Part shown: piece after piece, positions 1-7,912 of the stretch
How the letters are laid out: each line of letters starts with the position of its first letter
Position numbering within the stretch: position 1 is the first letter of the stretch
Assembly: GCA_001795235.1 (NCBI GenBank)
Contig: MGNZ01000081.1
Coordinates: 8,741 to 21,948, forward strand
Direction: 5' to 3'
Length of the DNA stretch: 13,208 nt
From: Chloroflexi bacterium RBG_16_64_32
Lineage (GTDB): Bacteria; Chloroflexota; Dehalococcoidia; SM23-28-2; RBG-16-64-32
The notes under the pieces: generated by a model
What the model saw: the letters and a program-made list of their open reading frames with translations, nothing else
Told to the model about the DNA's origin: nothing
Databases searched by the model: none
Program-made: the position numbers and the translations under genes

Positions 1-693
1 CCGCACCGTCGGGCCGGAGGCGGTCGGGATGGCGATGATGACTTCGTCGGCGCGATTGCGTTCGACGACCGTCGGCAGTTGATCGAGGCGGCCGGCGACG
101 CGCACGCCGTAGATGTCCTTCTTGAGTTTCTCGGTGTCGTCGTCGACGAAGGCCACCGGGCGCAGATGGAGCTGCGGATTGCGCTGCATTTCGCGCACCA
201 TCAGCGTCCCGGCATCGCCGGCGCCCACCACCACCACCCGCCGGATGCCTCCCGGGCGTGCCTCGTGGCCGTTGCGCTGCGTCAGCTCGGCCATCAAGCG
301 CACCGAGAAGCGCAACCCGCCGATCAGGAACAGCGAAAGGAGCCAGTCGATCCCCAGAACCGAGCGCGGGAAGCCGCGCAGCCCGACCAGCGGCACGAGC
401 AGAATCACGAACAGCGCGACGAAGATCGAGGCGGTGGCCGTGGCTACGGCGATGACCTGGATCTCGCGCACACTGGCGTAGACCCAGTAGCGACGGTACA
501 TGCCGAGCAGGTAGAACACCGTCGGTTTCACCAGCAGCGCGATGGCGATCATCAGCCAGGCCTGCGGCAGGTAGCTGACGAAGGCCCGCCCGATGTCCAG
601 GCGCAGCGCGAAGCTGGCGACCACGGCCGTCACGATCAGGACGAGGTCCGCCAGCAGCAGGAAGCGGTTGCGGATCTGGAAGGGGTGTTTCAT
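1..693 (-). CDS. Membrane nucleotide-sugar epimerase/dehydratase, CapD/WbpM/PglF family (N-terminal 231 residues; 3' end outside window)
   Basis: The visible part has four hydrophobic segments (about residues 10-30, 43-65, 79-105 and 113-130), then a Rossmann-like domain starting with RRVVVVGAGDAG (151-162) and continuing to VDEVIIAIP-type sequence near 214-223. The pair MYRRYWVYASVRE (65-77) and FPRSV (108-112) is typical of the CapD/FlaA1-like group. Those proteins carry a membrane and nucleotide-binding half in front of a soluble SDR dehydratase half that modifies UDP-GlcNAc (4,6-dehydration) or related nucleotide sugars. The dehydratase half would lie left of position 1, so the activity cannot be confirmed. 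The ATG at 693-691 overlaps the TGA of the epimerase gene (ATGA), so the two are probably translationally coupled. It is the last visible gene of the leftward operon. A third polyprenyl glycosylphosphotransferase sharing this N-terminal domain is less likely but not excluded. Confidence 0.85.
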   Translation of the reverse strand, partial: MKHPFQIRNRFLLLADLVLIVTAVVASFALRLDIGRAFVSYLPQAWLMIAIALLVKPTVFYLLGMYRRYWVYASVREIQVIAVATATASIFVALFVILLVPLVGLRGFPRSVLGIDWLLSLFLIGGLRFSVRLMAELTQRNGHEARPGGIRRVVVVGAGDAGTLMVREMQRNPQLHLRPVAFVDDDTEKLKKDIYGVRVAGRLDQLPTVVERNRADEVIIAIPTASGPTVR

Positions 694-1628
694 GCAGCGG
701 CGGGCCTACGCCAGGCCCGCATCCATTCTACCGTCGCCTGCAGGCCCTGGTGCAAGTCCCAGGCCGGGCGGTAACCCAACGCCTTCGTCGCGCGGCCGAT
801 GTCGGCCGCCGAGGTGCGGATGTCCCCTGCCCGGGCCGGCCCGAACACCGGCGCCGGGGACCCCGGGACGATGGCGGCGAGGGCTTCGGCCAACTCGAGG
901 ACCGTCCGCGATTGCCCCTGCCCGACATTGAACACTTGGCCGCCGACGGCCGCTTCGGAGGCTTCCAGCATCGCCTGGACCACGTCCTCGACGAAGACGA
1001 AGTCACGCGACTGTTCGCCGTCGCCGTAGATCGTCGGCGGCCGTCCGTCGAGAAGCGCTTCGATGAACAACGGGATGACGGCGGCGTACGGCGAGTGGAT
1101 GTCCTGGCGCGGCCCGTAGACATTGAAGAAGCGCAGACAGACGGTCTGGAGGCCAAAGGCCGAGGTGTAGAGCCGCGCCAGATCCTCCATCGCCAGCTTC
1201 GACGACGCGTACGGCGACATCGGCCGTGAGGCGGCGTCTTCAGCGACCGGGCCGTCGTGGTCCCCATAGACGGCACACGACGAGGCCAGAACCACGCGCC
1301 GCACCTGCTCTCGGCGCGCCGCCTCCAGCACGTGCAACGACCCGAGGACGTTTGTCCGGTAACAGCTGGCCGGGTTCTCGAGGGAGGCGGGGACGGAGAT
1401 CATCGCCCCTAGATGGAAGACGGCGTCGACGCCGTGTGTCGCCGCCCGCGCCTGGTCTGCTTCGGCCAGGTCGGCGACGAGGAGCTCCATCGGGAGATCG
1501 GCCAGGTTGGCACGGGCGCCGGTCGACAGGTCGTCGAGGACGAGCACGTCGTCGTCCCGCGCCAGCAGGGCCCGCACCAGATGCGAGCCGATGAAGCCGG
1601 CCCCACCGGTGACCAGTACTCGTCCCAC
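690..1628 (-). CDS. NAD-dependent nucleotide-sugar epimerase/dehydratase (GalE/WbpP-like extended SDR)
   Basis: This complete 312-residue protein belongs to the extended short-chain dehydrogenases that act on UDP- or GDP-sugars in the cytoplasm. The NAD-binding loop TGGAGFIG is at residues 7-14, the conserved SSCAVYG strand is at 116-122, and the catalytic YxxxK pair is Y140/K144 in SPYASSK. NVYGPRQ and the YGDGEQSRDFV stretch are usual substrate-domain signatures of UDP-sugar 4-epimerases. Its probable job is to interconvert Glc/Gal or GlcNAc/GalNAc type precursors for the polymer, but substrate cannot be read from sequence. The start is GTG at 1628, only 3 nt after the TGA of PGT1, with an AAGGG-like ribosome site inside the upstream gene's end. 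It overlaps the next gene by 4 nt. Length is normal for the family. Confidence 0.92.
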   Translation of the reverse strand: MGRVLVTGGAGFIGSHLVRALLARDDDVLVLDDLSTGARANLADLPMELLVADLAEADQARAATHGVDAVFHLGAMISVPASLENPASCYRTNVLGSLHVLEAARREQVRRVVLASSCAVYGDHDGPVAEDAASRPMSPYASSKLAMEDLARLYTSAFGLQTVCLRFFNVYGPRQDIHSPYAAVIPLFIEALLDGRPPTIYGDGEQSRDFVFVEDVVQAMLEASEAAVGGQVFNVGQGQSRTVLELAEALAAIVPGSPAPVFGPARAGDIRTSAADIGRATKALGYRPAWDLHQGLQATVEWMRAWRRPAAA

Positions 1629-1631
1629 GGA

Positions 1632-3044
1632 TCAGACGCCCTTGAACCCGAACACCGAGCCCACCGTACGCAGCAGGATCCACAGATCCATCCACAGACT
1701 CCGGTGCTTGATGTAGTACAGGTCGAATTCGAGCTTCTCCGCCGATCCTTCGACGGAGGCGCCTTTGCCGTAGTTGACCTGGGCCCAGCCGGTGATGCCG
1801 GGCTTGACCAGCAGCCGCGCCCGATAGAACGGGATTTGCTTTTCCAGCTCGGCCACGAGTTCCGGCCGCTCCGGACGCGGCCCGACCAGGCTCATGTCGC
1901 CGCGAACCACGCTCCAGAATTGGGGGAATTCGTCGAGGTGCGTGCGTCGCAGGATCCGCCCGACGCGCGTTGCCCGCGGATCGACGGTCGCCGCCCAGTG
2001 AGGTTGGCCGTCGGCCTCGGCGTCCTGACGCATCGTGCGGAGTTTGATCATACGGTAGGGTCGCCCTCCCTGGCCGAGGCGCGCCTGCCGGAAGAAGATC
2101 GGGCGACCGCTGTCCAGCAGGATCGCCGCGGCAGCCCACGGCAGCAGCAAGGCGAAAACCGCCAGCCCGAACAGGGCGCCGGCGAGGTCGAGCAGGCGCT
2201 TGGCAAGCAGGTACAGGCCGCTCACACGCAGCTCGTCGACGAAGGAGCGCAGAAGCCAATCCGCCTCAAGGTGCTGGATGGGCAGGCGTCCGAGCAAGTC
2301 CTCGTAGGCCACCGCCAGGCGGGTGATCTCGACGCCCTGTTCCTGCGCCTCCAGCAGGCTCTGGAACATGGCGCCGGTCATCTGGCCTTGGATGGCGACG
2401 ATCAGGTCCGTCGCCCCTGTCTCGGCGATGACCTTCGGAAGCTCGGCACTGCCCCCCAGCACGGCAAATCCATCTAGGTTCTCATACAGCTTCTGAACAT
2501 CATCATCGATCAGGCCCATCAGTAGGAAAGGCTTGGGCCACGCTCCATTGTAGATCGTGAGCAGGGTCCGCCCGCCCAGGCCGGCGCCGACGATCAAGAC
2601 GCGCCGCATGAGAGCGGGCGCGGTGAAGACCCGGATGTAGACCGCCCGCCACATCAGCGTGAACGCCAGGGTCGCACCGAGGAAGTACAGAATCCCCCGA
2701 CGAGCCAGCGATCCGCCCTGCAGGAAATAGAGCACTAGATACAGGACGGCCCCGGCCGCCACCGCCAGGAAGACCCCTTTGACCGTGTCTCGCCAGGAGG
2801 CGGCTCGATGGACGTCGTACAGGTTGACCATGAACACGGGCCACAGGAGGGGTAGGAACATGAACCAGATGGCGCGTGCCTGAATAAACTCCAGCGTAGG
2901 GCCCAGGAAGTCGAAGCGACCCCACAGGCTGAGAGCGATGGCCGCCCCGGCCACGGCGGCAAGCACATCCCCCGCCACCAGGATCAGGCGTCGCTCCCCT
3001 GAACGAAGGCGAACGCCTCTAGCCCGAGGAAGACTGACGGTCAC
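1632..3044 (-). CDS. Polyprenyl glycosylphosphotransferase (sugar transferase, PGT1)
   Basis: This 470-residue membrane enzyme should transfer a sugar-1-phosphate from a UDP-sugar to undecaprenyl phosphate, the committed first step of polysaccharide repeat assembly. It has N-terminal membrane segments (about 20-40, 58-76, 88-108 and 117-136). A Rossmann-like domain follows with VLIVGAGLGG (149-158). After one more membrane helix (about 288-311) comes the bacterial sugar transferase domain, with FFRQARLG (317-324), IKLRTM (333-338), the catalytic Asp-Glu pair at D371-E372 in HLDEFPQ, SLVGPRPE (385-392) and PGITGWAQVNYG (415-426). The start is GTG at 3044, supported by AGGAG (complement of 3050-3054) five bases upstream and lying within the end of the GT2 gene (26-nt overlap). 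The sugar specificity (Glc, Gal, GlcNAc and others) is not readable. The region around WGRFDF...LYDVHRA resembles Chloroflexota homologues, as judged from memory. Confidence 0.93.
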   Translation of the reverse strand: MTVSLPRARGVRLRSGERRLILVAGDVLAAVAGAAIALSLWGRFDFLGPTLEFIQARAIWFMFLPLLWPVFMVNLYDVHRAASWRDTVKGVFLAVAAGAVLYLVLYFLQGGSLARRGILYFLGATLAFTLMWRAVYIRVFTAPALMRRVLIVGAGLGGRTLLTIYNGAWPKPFLLMGLIDDDVQKLYENLDGFAVLGGSAELPKVIAETGATDLIVAIQGQMTGAMFQSLLEAQEQGVEITRLAVAYEDLLGRLPIQHLEADWLLRSFVDELRVSGLYLLAKRLLDLAGALFGLAVFALLLPWAAAAILLDSGRPIFFRQARLGQGGRPYRMIKLRTMRQDAEADGQPHWAATVDPRATRVGRILRRTHLDEFPQFWSVVRGDMSLVGPRPERPELVAELEKQIPFYRARLLVKPGITGWAQVNYGKGASVEGSAEKLEFDLYYIKHRSLWMDLWILLRTVGSVFGFKGV

Positions 3045-4044
3045 GCGCGCTCCTAGCCAGCCCGGTCAGGATGCCCCACCAGAACCCTGCGCCCCACGTC
3101 CAGTGAATCGTCACGAGCGCGGCCGGCAATCCCCACAAGAGATGTACATCCCGCCGGCGAATGGCCCGTTCCACGCCGCTGATGAAAAGCGCAGCAGCAT
3201 AGGTGCCCCATTCTAATGCGAGCAGCAGGCGGGCCAGCGGCAGCCAGATCGACAGGCCGGCCAGGACGGCGGAGAGCAAGACCAGGATGGGCGCTATCGC
3301 CTGCCGCCATCTCAGCGACTCGGGATAGCGCAGAAGCATCCGCCCCTTCCAGAAGCCGTAGCGGAAGTACTGATGCCCCAGTGCACGAAAGGTCGGCCGG
3401 GCAAAGTACACCGACCGGATCCGCGGGTCAAACCAGACGACCCCGCCGGCGCGGCGCAATCGAAGATTCAGTTCGTAGTCCTCGTTGGCGAGCAGCGTTT
3501 CGTCGTAGCCGCCGACGGCCTCGAGCCAGGGGCGGGGGAAAGCGCCAAACGGAACGGTCTCGACCGGGCCGGCCTCCCCTCCGGTGCGGTAGCGGGCATC
3601 GCCGGCGCCCATCGGATGGGACCCGGCCTCCACGACCGATCTCCCGACAGCCCCCGGCGCCGACGGGCGAATCTCCCATTGCCCGCCAACGTTGGCGGCG
3701 CCCGTGGACCGCAGCGTTTCCAGACAGCGGCGGACGTAGTCCTCGGCCGGGATGGAGTGCGCGTCCAGCCGAATCAGGACCTCCCCGCGGGCGGCCGCGA
3801 TCGCCCGGTTCAGAGCGGCCGGGATGGACCGCACCGGGTTGTCGATGATCCGGAGGGTGAAATCCTCGTACCGCGCGGCGATCTGCGTGGCGACCTGACG
3901 CGTCGCGTCCTGGGACATTCCATCCGACAGCAGAACTTCCATGAGATCCCGGCCGCAGTCCTGACGCGCCAGCGCCTCGAGCAGGAGACCGATGGTGGCG
4001 GCCTCGTTGTAGCACGGGACGATGACGGACACCTGCGGTTTCAC
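3019..4044 (-). CDS. Membrane-associated family 2 glycosyltransferase, ExoA-like
   Basis: This 341-residue GT-A fold enzyme would add a sugar to a lipid-linked intermediate at the cytoplasmic membrane face. VSVIVPCYNEA (5-15) is the classic GT2 opening, LLSDGMSQDAT (38-48) follows, and the metal/nucleotide-binding motif takes the form RLDAHS (92-97). DAH in place of DxD is what ExoA-type succinoglycan glycosyltransferases have. NEDYELN (187-193) carries the acceptor-site acidic residues, and RYGFWKGRML (228-237) follows. Two or three C-terminal hydrophobic segments (about 250-275, 278-292 and 303-330) anchor it. I chose the GTG at 4044 because the conserved fold begins at residue 5. The frame stays open up to 4164, but that part overlaps the upstream gene and has no conserved content. 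It lies 22 nt after the PGT2 stop and overlaps PGT1 by 26 nt. Donor and acceptor are unknown. Confidence 0.9.
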   Translation of the reverse strand: MKPQVSVIVPCYNEAATIGLLLEALARQDCGRDLMEVLLSDGMSQDATRQVATQIAARYEDFTLRIIDNPVRSIPAALNRAIAAARGEVLIRLDAHSIPAEDYVRRCLETLRSTGAANVGGQWEIRPSAPGAVGRSVVEAGSHPMGAGDARYRTGGEAGPVETVPFGAFPRPWLEAVGGYDETLLANEDYELNLRLRRAGGVVWFDPRIRSVYFARPTFRALGHQYFRYGFWKGRMLLRYPESLRWRQAIAPILVLLSAVLAGLSIWLPLARLLLALEWGTYAAALFISGVERAIRRRDVHLLWGLPAALVTIHWTWGAGFWWGILTGLARSARDRQSSSG

Positions 4045-4066
4045 GCCGACAGAGTGCGCTCGGTGG

Positions 4067-5488
4067 TCAGAAGGCGCCCTTTCCAAGGAGAACCGCCACA
4101 GGAGTCCGCAGGAGGATGAGGATGTCGAACCACAGGGAGTAGTTGTAGACGTAGTACAGGTCATCCTCCGTGCTCAAGTGCATCGGCTTGTCGGAGCGAC
4201 CGTTGATCTGCCACCACCCCGTCAGCCCCTGGGGAACCGCAAACCGCTTCCGCTGCCAGGAATCATAGCGATCGACCAGCCACGGGAGTTCCGGCCTGGG
4301 GCCCACCAGCGTCATCTCTCCAATCAGTACGTGCCACAGCTGGGGCAGCTCGTCCAGACTGTAGCGGCGCAGGAAGCGCCCAACCCGTGTGACCCGAGGG
4401 TCGTTGGGCTGCTTGTGGAGTGTCTTGCCGTCGGCGGTCTGAACGTTGACCTGGGGCTGCAGTGTCTCGGCACCTTCTCGCATCGTGCGGAACTTGAGCA
4501 TTTCAAAGAGCCGGCCATTCTCGCCGACTCTGGTTTGGCGAAAGAGCACCGGGCCTCTCGAGTCCTGACGAACGAGCAGGGCGATGACCGCCAGCGGGAT
4601 GGCGAGAACGATGAGCAGCGCCATGGCGACGAGGACGTCGAAGACCCGCTTGACGACCCGGGCAGGCCCCTCGATGACCGGTTCCCTCAATCCGATGAGC
4701 GCGATCCCGGCAATGACCTCGGCCCGGGCCCGAACGAGCGCCAGCGAGAAGAAGTCGGGGGCGATCTTGATGCGCACCGGGTGCCTCTCGAGCTGAGTGA
4801 CGACCCAATGGATTCGCTCGTAGGATCGGCCGGGAAGGCAAATCCATACTTCATCGACCTTCCCACTCGAGGCGATTTCCGAGACGCTGTCCACAGAGGA
4901 CAGGACGGAGTGGGCCACGAAGGTTTGCCCCGTTTTGGCTGGATCATCGTCCAGAAACCCGGCCAGGGAGTAGCCCCAACGACTGTGGTCAACCACGATC
5001 GCGGCCGCCCTCTGCCCCAGCTCGCCTGCCCCCACGATCAGGACCCGGTTCCGCCAGCCCGGCCTTGATCTTCCGATGGCGCGGAAGTAGAGGCGGAGCC
5101 CTGCGCGCGCGGTGAGGATCAGGCCAAGCGCTGCGCAAGCGAAGTAGAGGAACTGGAGGCGCGAAATCTCTCGAACGGTGAAGTAGAGGATTCCCGCCAG
5201 GATCATCGAGCCGGTGGCGGCGCCCAACACGACCCGTCCGGCTTCCTGGAACCAACGGAGCACCGCGCGGGGGCGGTAGGCCCCCCAGCCGGCGAGAGCC
5301 AAGATCCAACAGATCTCCGCTATGAGATACACCTGCCGCGGAAGGACGACCCCCGAGGCCGGTATCTGCTGGCCGTACGGCAATACCAGGCGTAAGGACT
5401 CCGACAACCGGAGGCCGAGGGCCACCAACAGGATGTCGAGCGCGAGGAGCAACAGACTGAGGGGTGCGAGGCCGAGGGCTCTTCTCAT
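4067..5488 (-). CDS. Polyprenyl glycosylphosphotransferase (sugar transferase, PGT2), first gene of the leftward operon
   Basis: This is a second 473-residue initiating transferase with the same architecture as PGT1 but clearly divergent. N-terminal membrane helices (about 6-26, 52-70, 86-104 and 112-128) are followed by a nucleotide-binding-like fold with VLIVGAGELGQ (149-159) and a membrane helix near 286-306. The catalytic domain has LFRQTRVGENG (315-325), LKFRTM (331-336), the Asp-Glu dyad D379-E380 in SLDELPQ, TLVGPRPE (393-400) and PQGLTGWWQINGR (419-431). The likely reaction is UDP-sugar plus undecaprenyl phosphate giving undecaprenyl-PP-sugar plus UMP. I prefer the ATG at 5488. An in-frame TTG at 5509 would add seven residues, but it sits almost on the start site predicted from the TAGAAT element at 5528-5523, and neither start has a strong ribosome site. 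Having two such enzymes in one operon is unusual. Confidence 0.93.
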   Translation of the reverse strand: MRRALGLAPLSLLLLALDILLVALGLRLSESLRLVLPYGQQIPASGVVLPRQVYLIAEICWILALAGWGAYRPRAVLRWFQEAGRVVLGAATGSMILAGILYFTVREISRLQFLYFACAALGLILTARAGLRLYFRAIGRSRPGWRNRVLIVGAGELGQRAAAIVVDHSRWGYSLAGFLDDDPAKTGQTFVAHSVLSSVDSVSEIASSGKVDEVWICLPGRSYERIHWVVTQLERHPVRIKIAPDFFSLALVRARAEVIAGIALIGLREPVIEGPARVVKRVFDVLVAMALLIVLAIPLAVIALLVRQDSRGPVLFRQTRVGENGRLFEMLKFRTMREGAETLQPQVNVQTADGKTLHKQPNDPRVTRVGRFLRRYSLDELPQLWHVLIGEMTLVGPRPELPWLVDRYDSWQRKRFAVPQGLTGWWQINGRSDKPMHLSTEDDLYYVYNYSLWFDILILLRTPVAVLLGKGAF

Positions 5489-5522
5489 GCTTCGGGTGGC
5501 AGGCTCCAACCCGTCGGCTCAG

Positions 5523-5528
5523 ATTCTA
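5523..5528 (-). promoter_or_regulatory. Candidate -10 element (TAGAAT) for the leftward polysaccharide operon
   Basis: On the minus strand the hexamer TAGAAT matches the sigma70-type -10 consensus at five of six positions. It lies 34 nt upstream of the ATG of PGT2, placing transcription start near 5516. No convincing -35 sequence is seen at 16-18 nt spacing, so this is a weak prediction that rests on position in the divergent intergenic region. Confidence 0.35.
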
Positions 5529-5609
5529 GCCTCTTTCATCTGTCGTCGCTGAAAAGATCTCGACCGGGCCTCGGGATGGCCTTTGCCGTATCCGCCACTC
5601 CACCTGCCG

Positions 5610-5638
5610 CAGACATCGGGTCGTTGCGGCGTTATACT
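5610..5638 (+). promoter_or_regulatory. Candidate promoter for the flippase gene
   Basis: The -10 hexamer TATACT (5633-5638, five of six matches) is preceded at exactly 17 nt by CAGACA (5610-5615), which keeps the GACA half of the TTGACA -35 box. Start of transcription would fall near 5645, giving a short leader before the ATG at 5671. This is a sigma70-like reading of a GC-rich genome and is only moderately supported. Confidence 0.45.
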
Positions 5639-5670
5639 GGCCGCCCCGTCTCGGACGGCAGTCCTCTGCG

Positions 5671-6972
5671 ATGAATGACAGCAACGTTGATCGCCCCACG
5701 CTAACGGGAAGCCTCCGCCGATGGATCCAGATGGCCGGCTGGCCTGGGATGATCGGCGCCTTGATGAGCCTGGCCACCCTCGTCGGATTCAGCCTTCTCT
5801 ACCGGGAGCTTCCCGTGACGGAGGCGGGGATGCTGGCCATTGTCATCTCGCTTTCCGACATCCTAGGTCTCGTGGCCCTGGTGGGCCTGGGCACGGTGAT
5901 CACCCGCCAGTATGCTGCAGCCGGACCGGGGGTGTTCGATTGGCGAGGCGACCTGCGATGGACGGCGGGTTATCTCACCCCGATGATCGCCCTTGCCTCC
6001 TGGGCGGTTTCGCGCCTCTACGACTTCCCGGCTCCGCTCGCCGCTTGTCTCTTCGTGCTGACGCTCCTGGGCGCTCTGCTGGCCGTGACCTACTTCATGT
6101 TGAATTCGCAGGGACACTACACCTGGTCGTCGTTTCTCGTTCGCGCGCCGAACTCCGCCCTGCTCATTCCGGGCTTTGCCAGCCTGTGGTTGGCGGCGGA
6201 AGTCCGGCTCGGCGCAGTGCTCGCGGCGTACGTCATAGCGAACCTAGCCGCACTCCTGACGGGCCTGGCGATCCTCCGCCGCGTCCTGCCGGCCGGCTCG
6301 AAGAGGATCACGGTCCGGCACCGACTCGACGGCGCGGTCTTCATGGCAACCGCGGCAACGGATCTGCTGCCGGATCAAGGATTGATCGCCGTTGCCGGCA
6401 AGATCCTGCCCGTCAGCCAGGTGGCCGCCTTCGCGGCCATGGCGATCCTCATTCGACCCTTCCGCTTGATCCGGAGCATCCTGGCAATGATCCTGGGGCC
6501 CGACCTCTTGCGGTTCCGGAGGGTCTCCTACAGGAAACTCATTGCTGGCTTCTGGGTCCTTGCGATTGGATGCGGCGTGGCCGCCGCCGCGCTGATCCCT
6601 CTTCTTGCCTCACGCTTCTACGGGGACCGCTATCAGGAGGCCATCGGCTGGATACCTTACATGGCCCTGGCCGGCGTACTCCTGATCGGCGCCCTTCCGG
6701 CAAGGGCCGACTTGGCCGTTCGCTCCTCCATCCGGACGATGGGCTGGTTCGCGCTCGCCTACTTCTGCTCGATGGTCGTGTCCCTCGCTTTGGGAATCGC
6801 CGGGATGCTGTCATGGGGTGCCGCGTTTCTCGCCATCACGGTCGTCCTACTGCAGCTCACCGAATGCGGGGTCAGTTATTCGTTCTGGCTAGTCTTCCGC
6901 CGGCGCGAAGAAGCCAAAGCAGTTCTCCCAACGGGCGTGACCGGAGAACGCCGGGACCTCGCCGAGGGCTAG
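5671..6972 (+). CDS. Wzx-type lipid-linked oligosaccharide flippase (MOP/MATE-like polysaccharide transporter)
   Basis: This 433-residue, highly hydrophobic protein has about 12 predicted membrane segments and no soluble domain, which fits the oligosaccharide flippase family. These flippases move undecaprenyl-PP-linked repeat units from the inner to the outer face of the cytoplasmic membrane. The arrangement is typical: an N-terminal amphipathic stretch, then repeated helix pairs such as GMLAIVISLSDILGLVALVG (53-72), with charged residues (LGTVITRQYAA) between helices. The ATG at 5671 is the first start after the predicted promoter, but only a weak ribosome site is visible before it. It is a single-gene unit, divergent from the leftward operon and convergent with WecG-1. 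Identification rests on topology and general sequence character, because the family has no catalytic motif. Its presence argues for a Wzx/Wzy-type rather than an ABC-exporter route. Confidence 0.82.
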   Translation: MNDSNVDRPTLTGSLRRWIQMAGWPGMIGALMSLATLVGFSLLYRELPVTEAGMLAIVISLSDILGLVALVGLGTVITRQYAAAGPGVFDWRGDLRWTAGYLTPMIALASWAVSRLYDFPAPLAACLFVLTLLGALLAVTYFMLNSQGHYTWSSFLVRAPNSALLIPGFASLWLAAEVRLGAVLAAYVIANLAALLTGLAILRRVLPAGSKRITVRHRLDGAVFMATAATDLLPDQGLIAVAGKILPVSQVAAFAAMAILIRPFRLIRSILAMILGPDLLRFRRVSYRKLIAGFWVLAIGCGVAAAALIPLLASRFYGDRYQEAIGWIPYMALAGVLLIGALPARADLAVRSSIRTMGWFALAYFCSMVVSLALGIAGMLSWGAAFLAITVVLLQLTECGVSYSFWLVFRRREEAKAVLPTGVTGERRDLAEG

Positions 6973-7050
6973 GGCAAGGCCGCTTTCTCTCGCACCGCGC
7001 GGACATCCGGCTTGATCGAGGTACGGGCCGGCCGCCTTCCCTGGTGCGGC

Positions 7051-7818
7051 TCATCCACGGTCCACGGGGTACTTGCGGAGGCCGGTGAACTGACCGGCGA
7101 GGAGCAACAGGAACAAGGGGTATTCGCGGTACCGAGGCCACAGGCGTCGAGGCTCGGTCGCCAGACGAAAGAGCCACTCGAGCCCAGAGCGCCGCATCCA
7201 GGGCGGCGCCTGGCGCTTCCGGCCTGACAGGAAGTCAAACGCCGCGCCCACACCGATCAGAACCGGCGCCTTCAACCGCGGCCGATTGCGCGCCATCCAG
7301 TGTTCCTGAGTTCCCGTCCCCAAGCCGACCCAAACGATATCTGGATTGGCGGCGTTGATCTGCTCGACGAAACCCTCTTCCTCGGAATCAGCGATCTCCC
7401 CGAAGGGTGGAGAGATCGTCCCGACCACTCGAAGACCCGGAATGCGATCGGCAAGTCTTTCGGCCAGAGCCTCAGGCACTGCGGGACCCCCGCCGAAGAA
7501 GAAGTGCCGGTAGTCTCGTCCAACACCGTGCTCGCACAAAGCGAGCATCAAGTCCGGCCCGTAGACACGCTCGACGTGCCGAAAGCCGGCCAGTCGGCAC
7601 AGCCAGACGAGGGGCATCCCGTCGGGCGTCGTCGCGCCACTGCGGTTCAAGACCTTGCGAAGCGCGGGGTCCCGTCGGCATGCCATGATGCTGTGGACCG
7701 CTGCCACGCAGAGGTAGGTGCCGCGATGGTGCGTGATATGGACGTCGACGACTTCCTGAACTTGCCCCGGGTTAACAGGACTGATGCGGACCCCCAGAAC
7801 GGCGATGCCCTCCGTCAC
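7051..7818 (-). CDS. WecG/TagA/CpsF family glycosyltransferase (WecG-1)
   Basis: This 255-residue GT26 protein is homologous to enzymes such as TagA and WecG. Those add ManNAc or ManNAcA to undecaprenyl-PP-GlcNAc, so the usual role is the second sugar of a lipid-linked unit. The invariant active-site aspartate is D66 in TTPDGMPLVW (63-72). RVYGPDLM follows, then FFFGGGP, then the nucleotide-binding WVGLGTGTQEHWM and VGVGAAFDFLSGR motifs, and the WMRRSGLEWLFRL C-terminal signature. The position where TagA has Thr/Asn is AAVHS (39-43), a variant common in one subgroup. The GTG at 7818 is favoured over longer in-frame starts up to 8142, because GGAGGAA (complement of 7823-7829) sits six bases upstream and the preceding residues are not protein-like. 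It is the third gene of a unit with DUF362 and TylF, 94 nt after the DUF362 stop. Donor sugar is unknown. Confidence 0.9.
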   Translation of the reverse strand: MTEGIAVLGVRISPVNPGQVQEVVDVHITHHRGTYLCVAAVHSIMACRRDPALRKVLNRSGATTPDGMPLVWLCRLAGFRHVERVYGPDLMLALCEHGVGRDYRHFFFGGGPAVPEALAERLADRIPGLRVVGTISPPFGEIADSEEEGFVEQINAANPDIVWVGLGTGTQEHWMARNRPRLKAPVLIGVGAAFDFLSGRKRQAPPWMRRSGLEWLFRLATEPRRLWPRYREYPLFLLLLAGQFTGLRKYPVDRG

Positions 7819-7912
7819 TGCGTTCCTCCAGAACGCCCCGTGGGCGGCGTCGAACAGCGTGAAGCCACGACATCGTGGGCAAGGCAAGGGGGTGTGGCAA
7901 GTTTGCGCACTT

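Noticed and set aside
79..774. Long plus-strand open frame rich in His, Asp and Gln opposite the CapD-like and epimerase genes
   Set aside because: It is antisense to well-motivated genes and its composition is the low-complexity type that GC-rich DNA gives in shadow frames.
1413..2477. Plus-strand 354-codon open frame across the epimerase and PGT1 genes
   Set aside because: It shows no family motifs, while the minus strand here encodes clear catalytic motifs of two known families in overlapping operon order.
4022..5068. Plus-strand 348-codon open frame opposite PGT2
   Set aside because: It is antisense to the conserved sugar transferase domain, and its charged repetitive composition reflects the opposite strand.
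6973..7050. Possible terminator between the convergent flippase and WecG-1 genes (CGCACC at 6991 and GGTGCG at 7043)
   Set aside because: Six-base arms with a 46-nt loop and no T-run do not make a credible intrinsic terminator.
5721..7088. 455-codon open frame in another frame of the flippase gene
   Set aside because: Its sequence is Arg/Pro/Gly-rich without membrane segments, whereas the 5671-6972 frame gives a coherent polytopic membrane protein.
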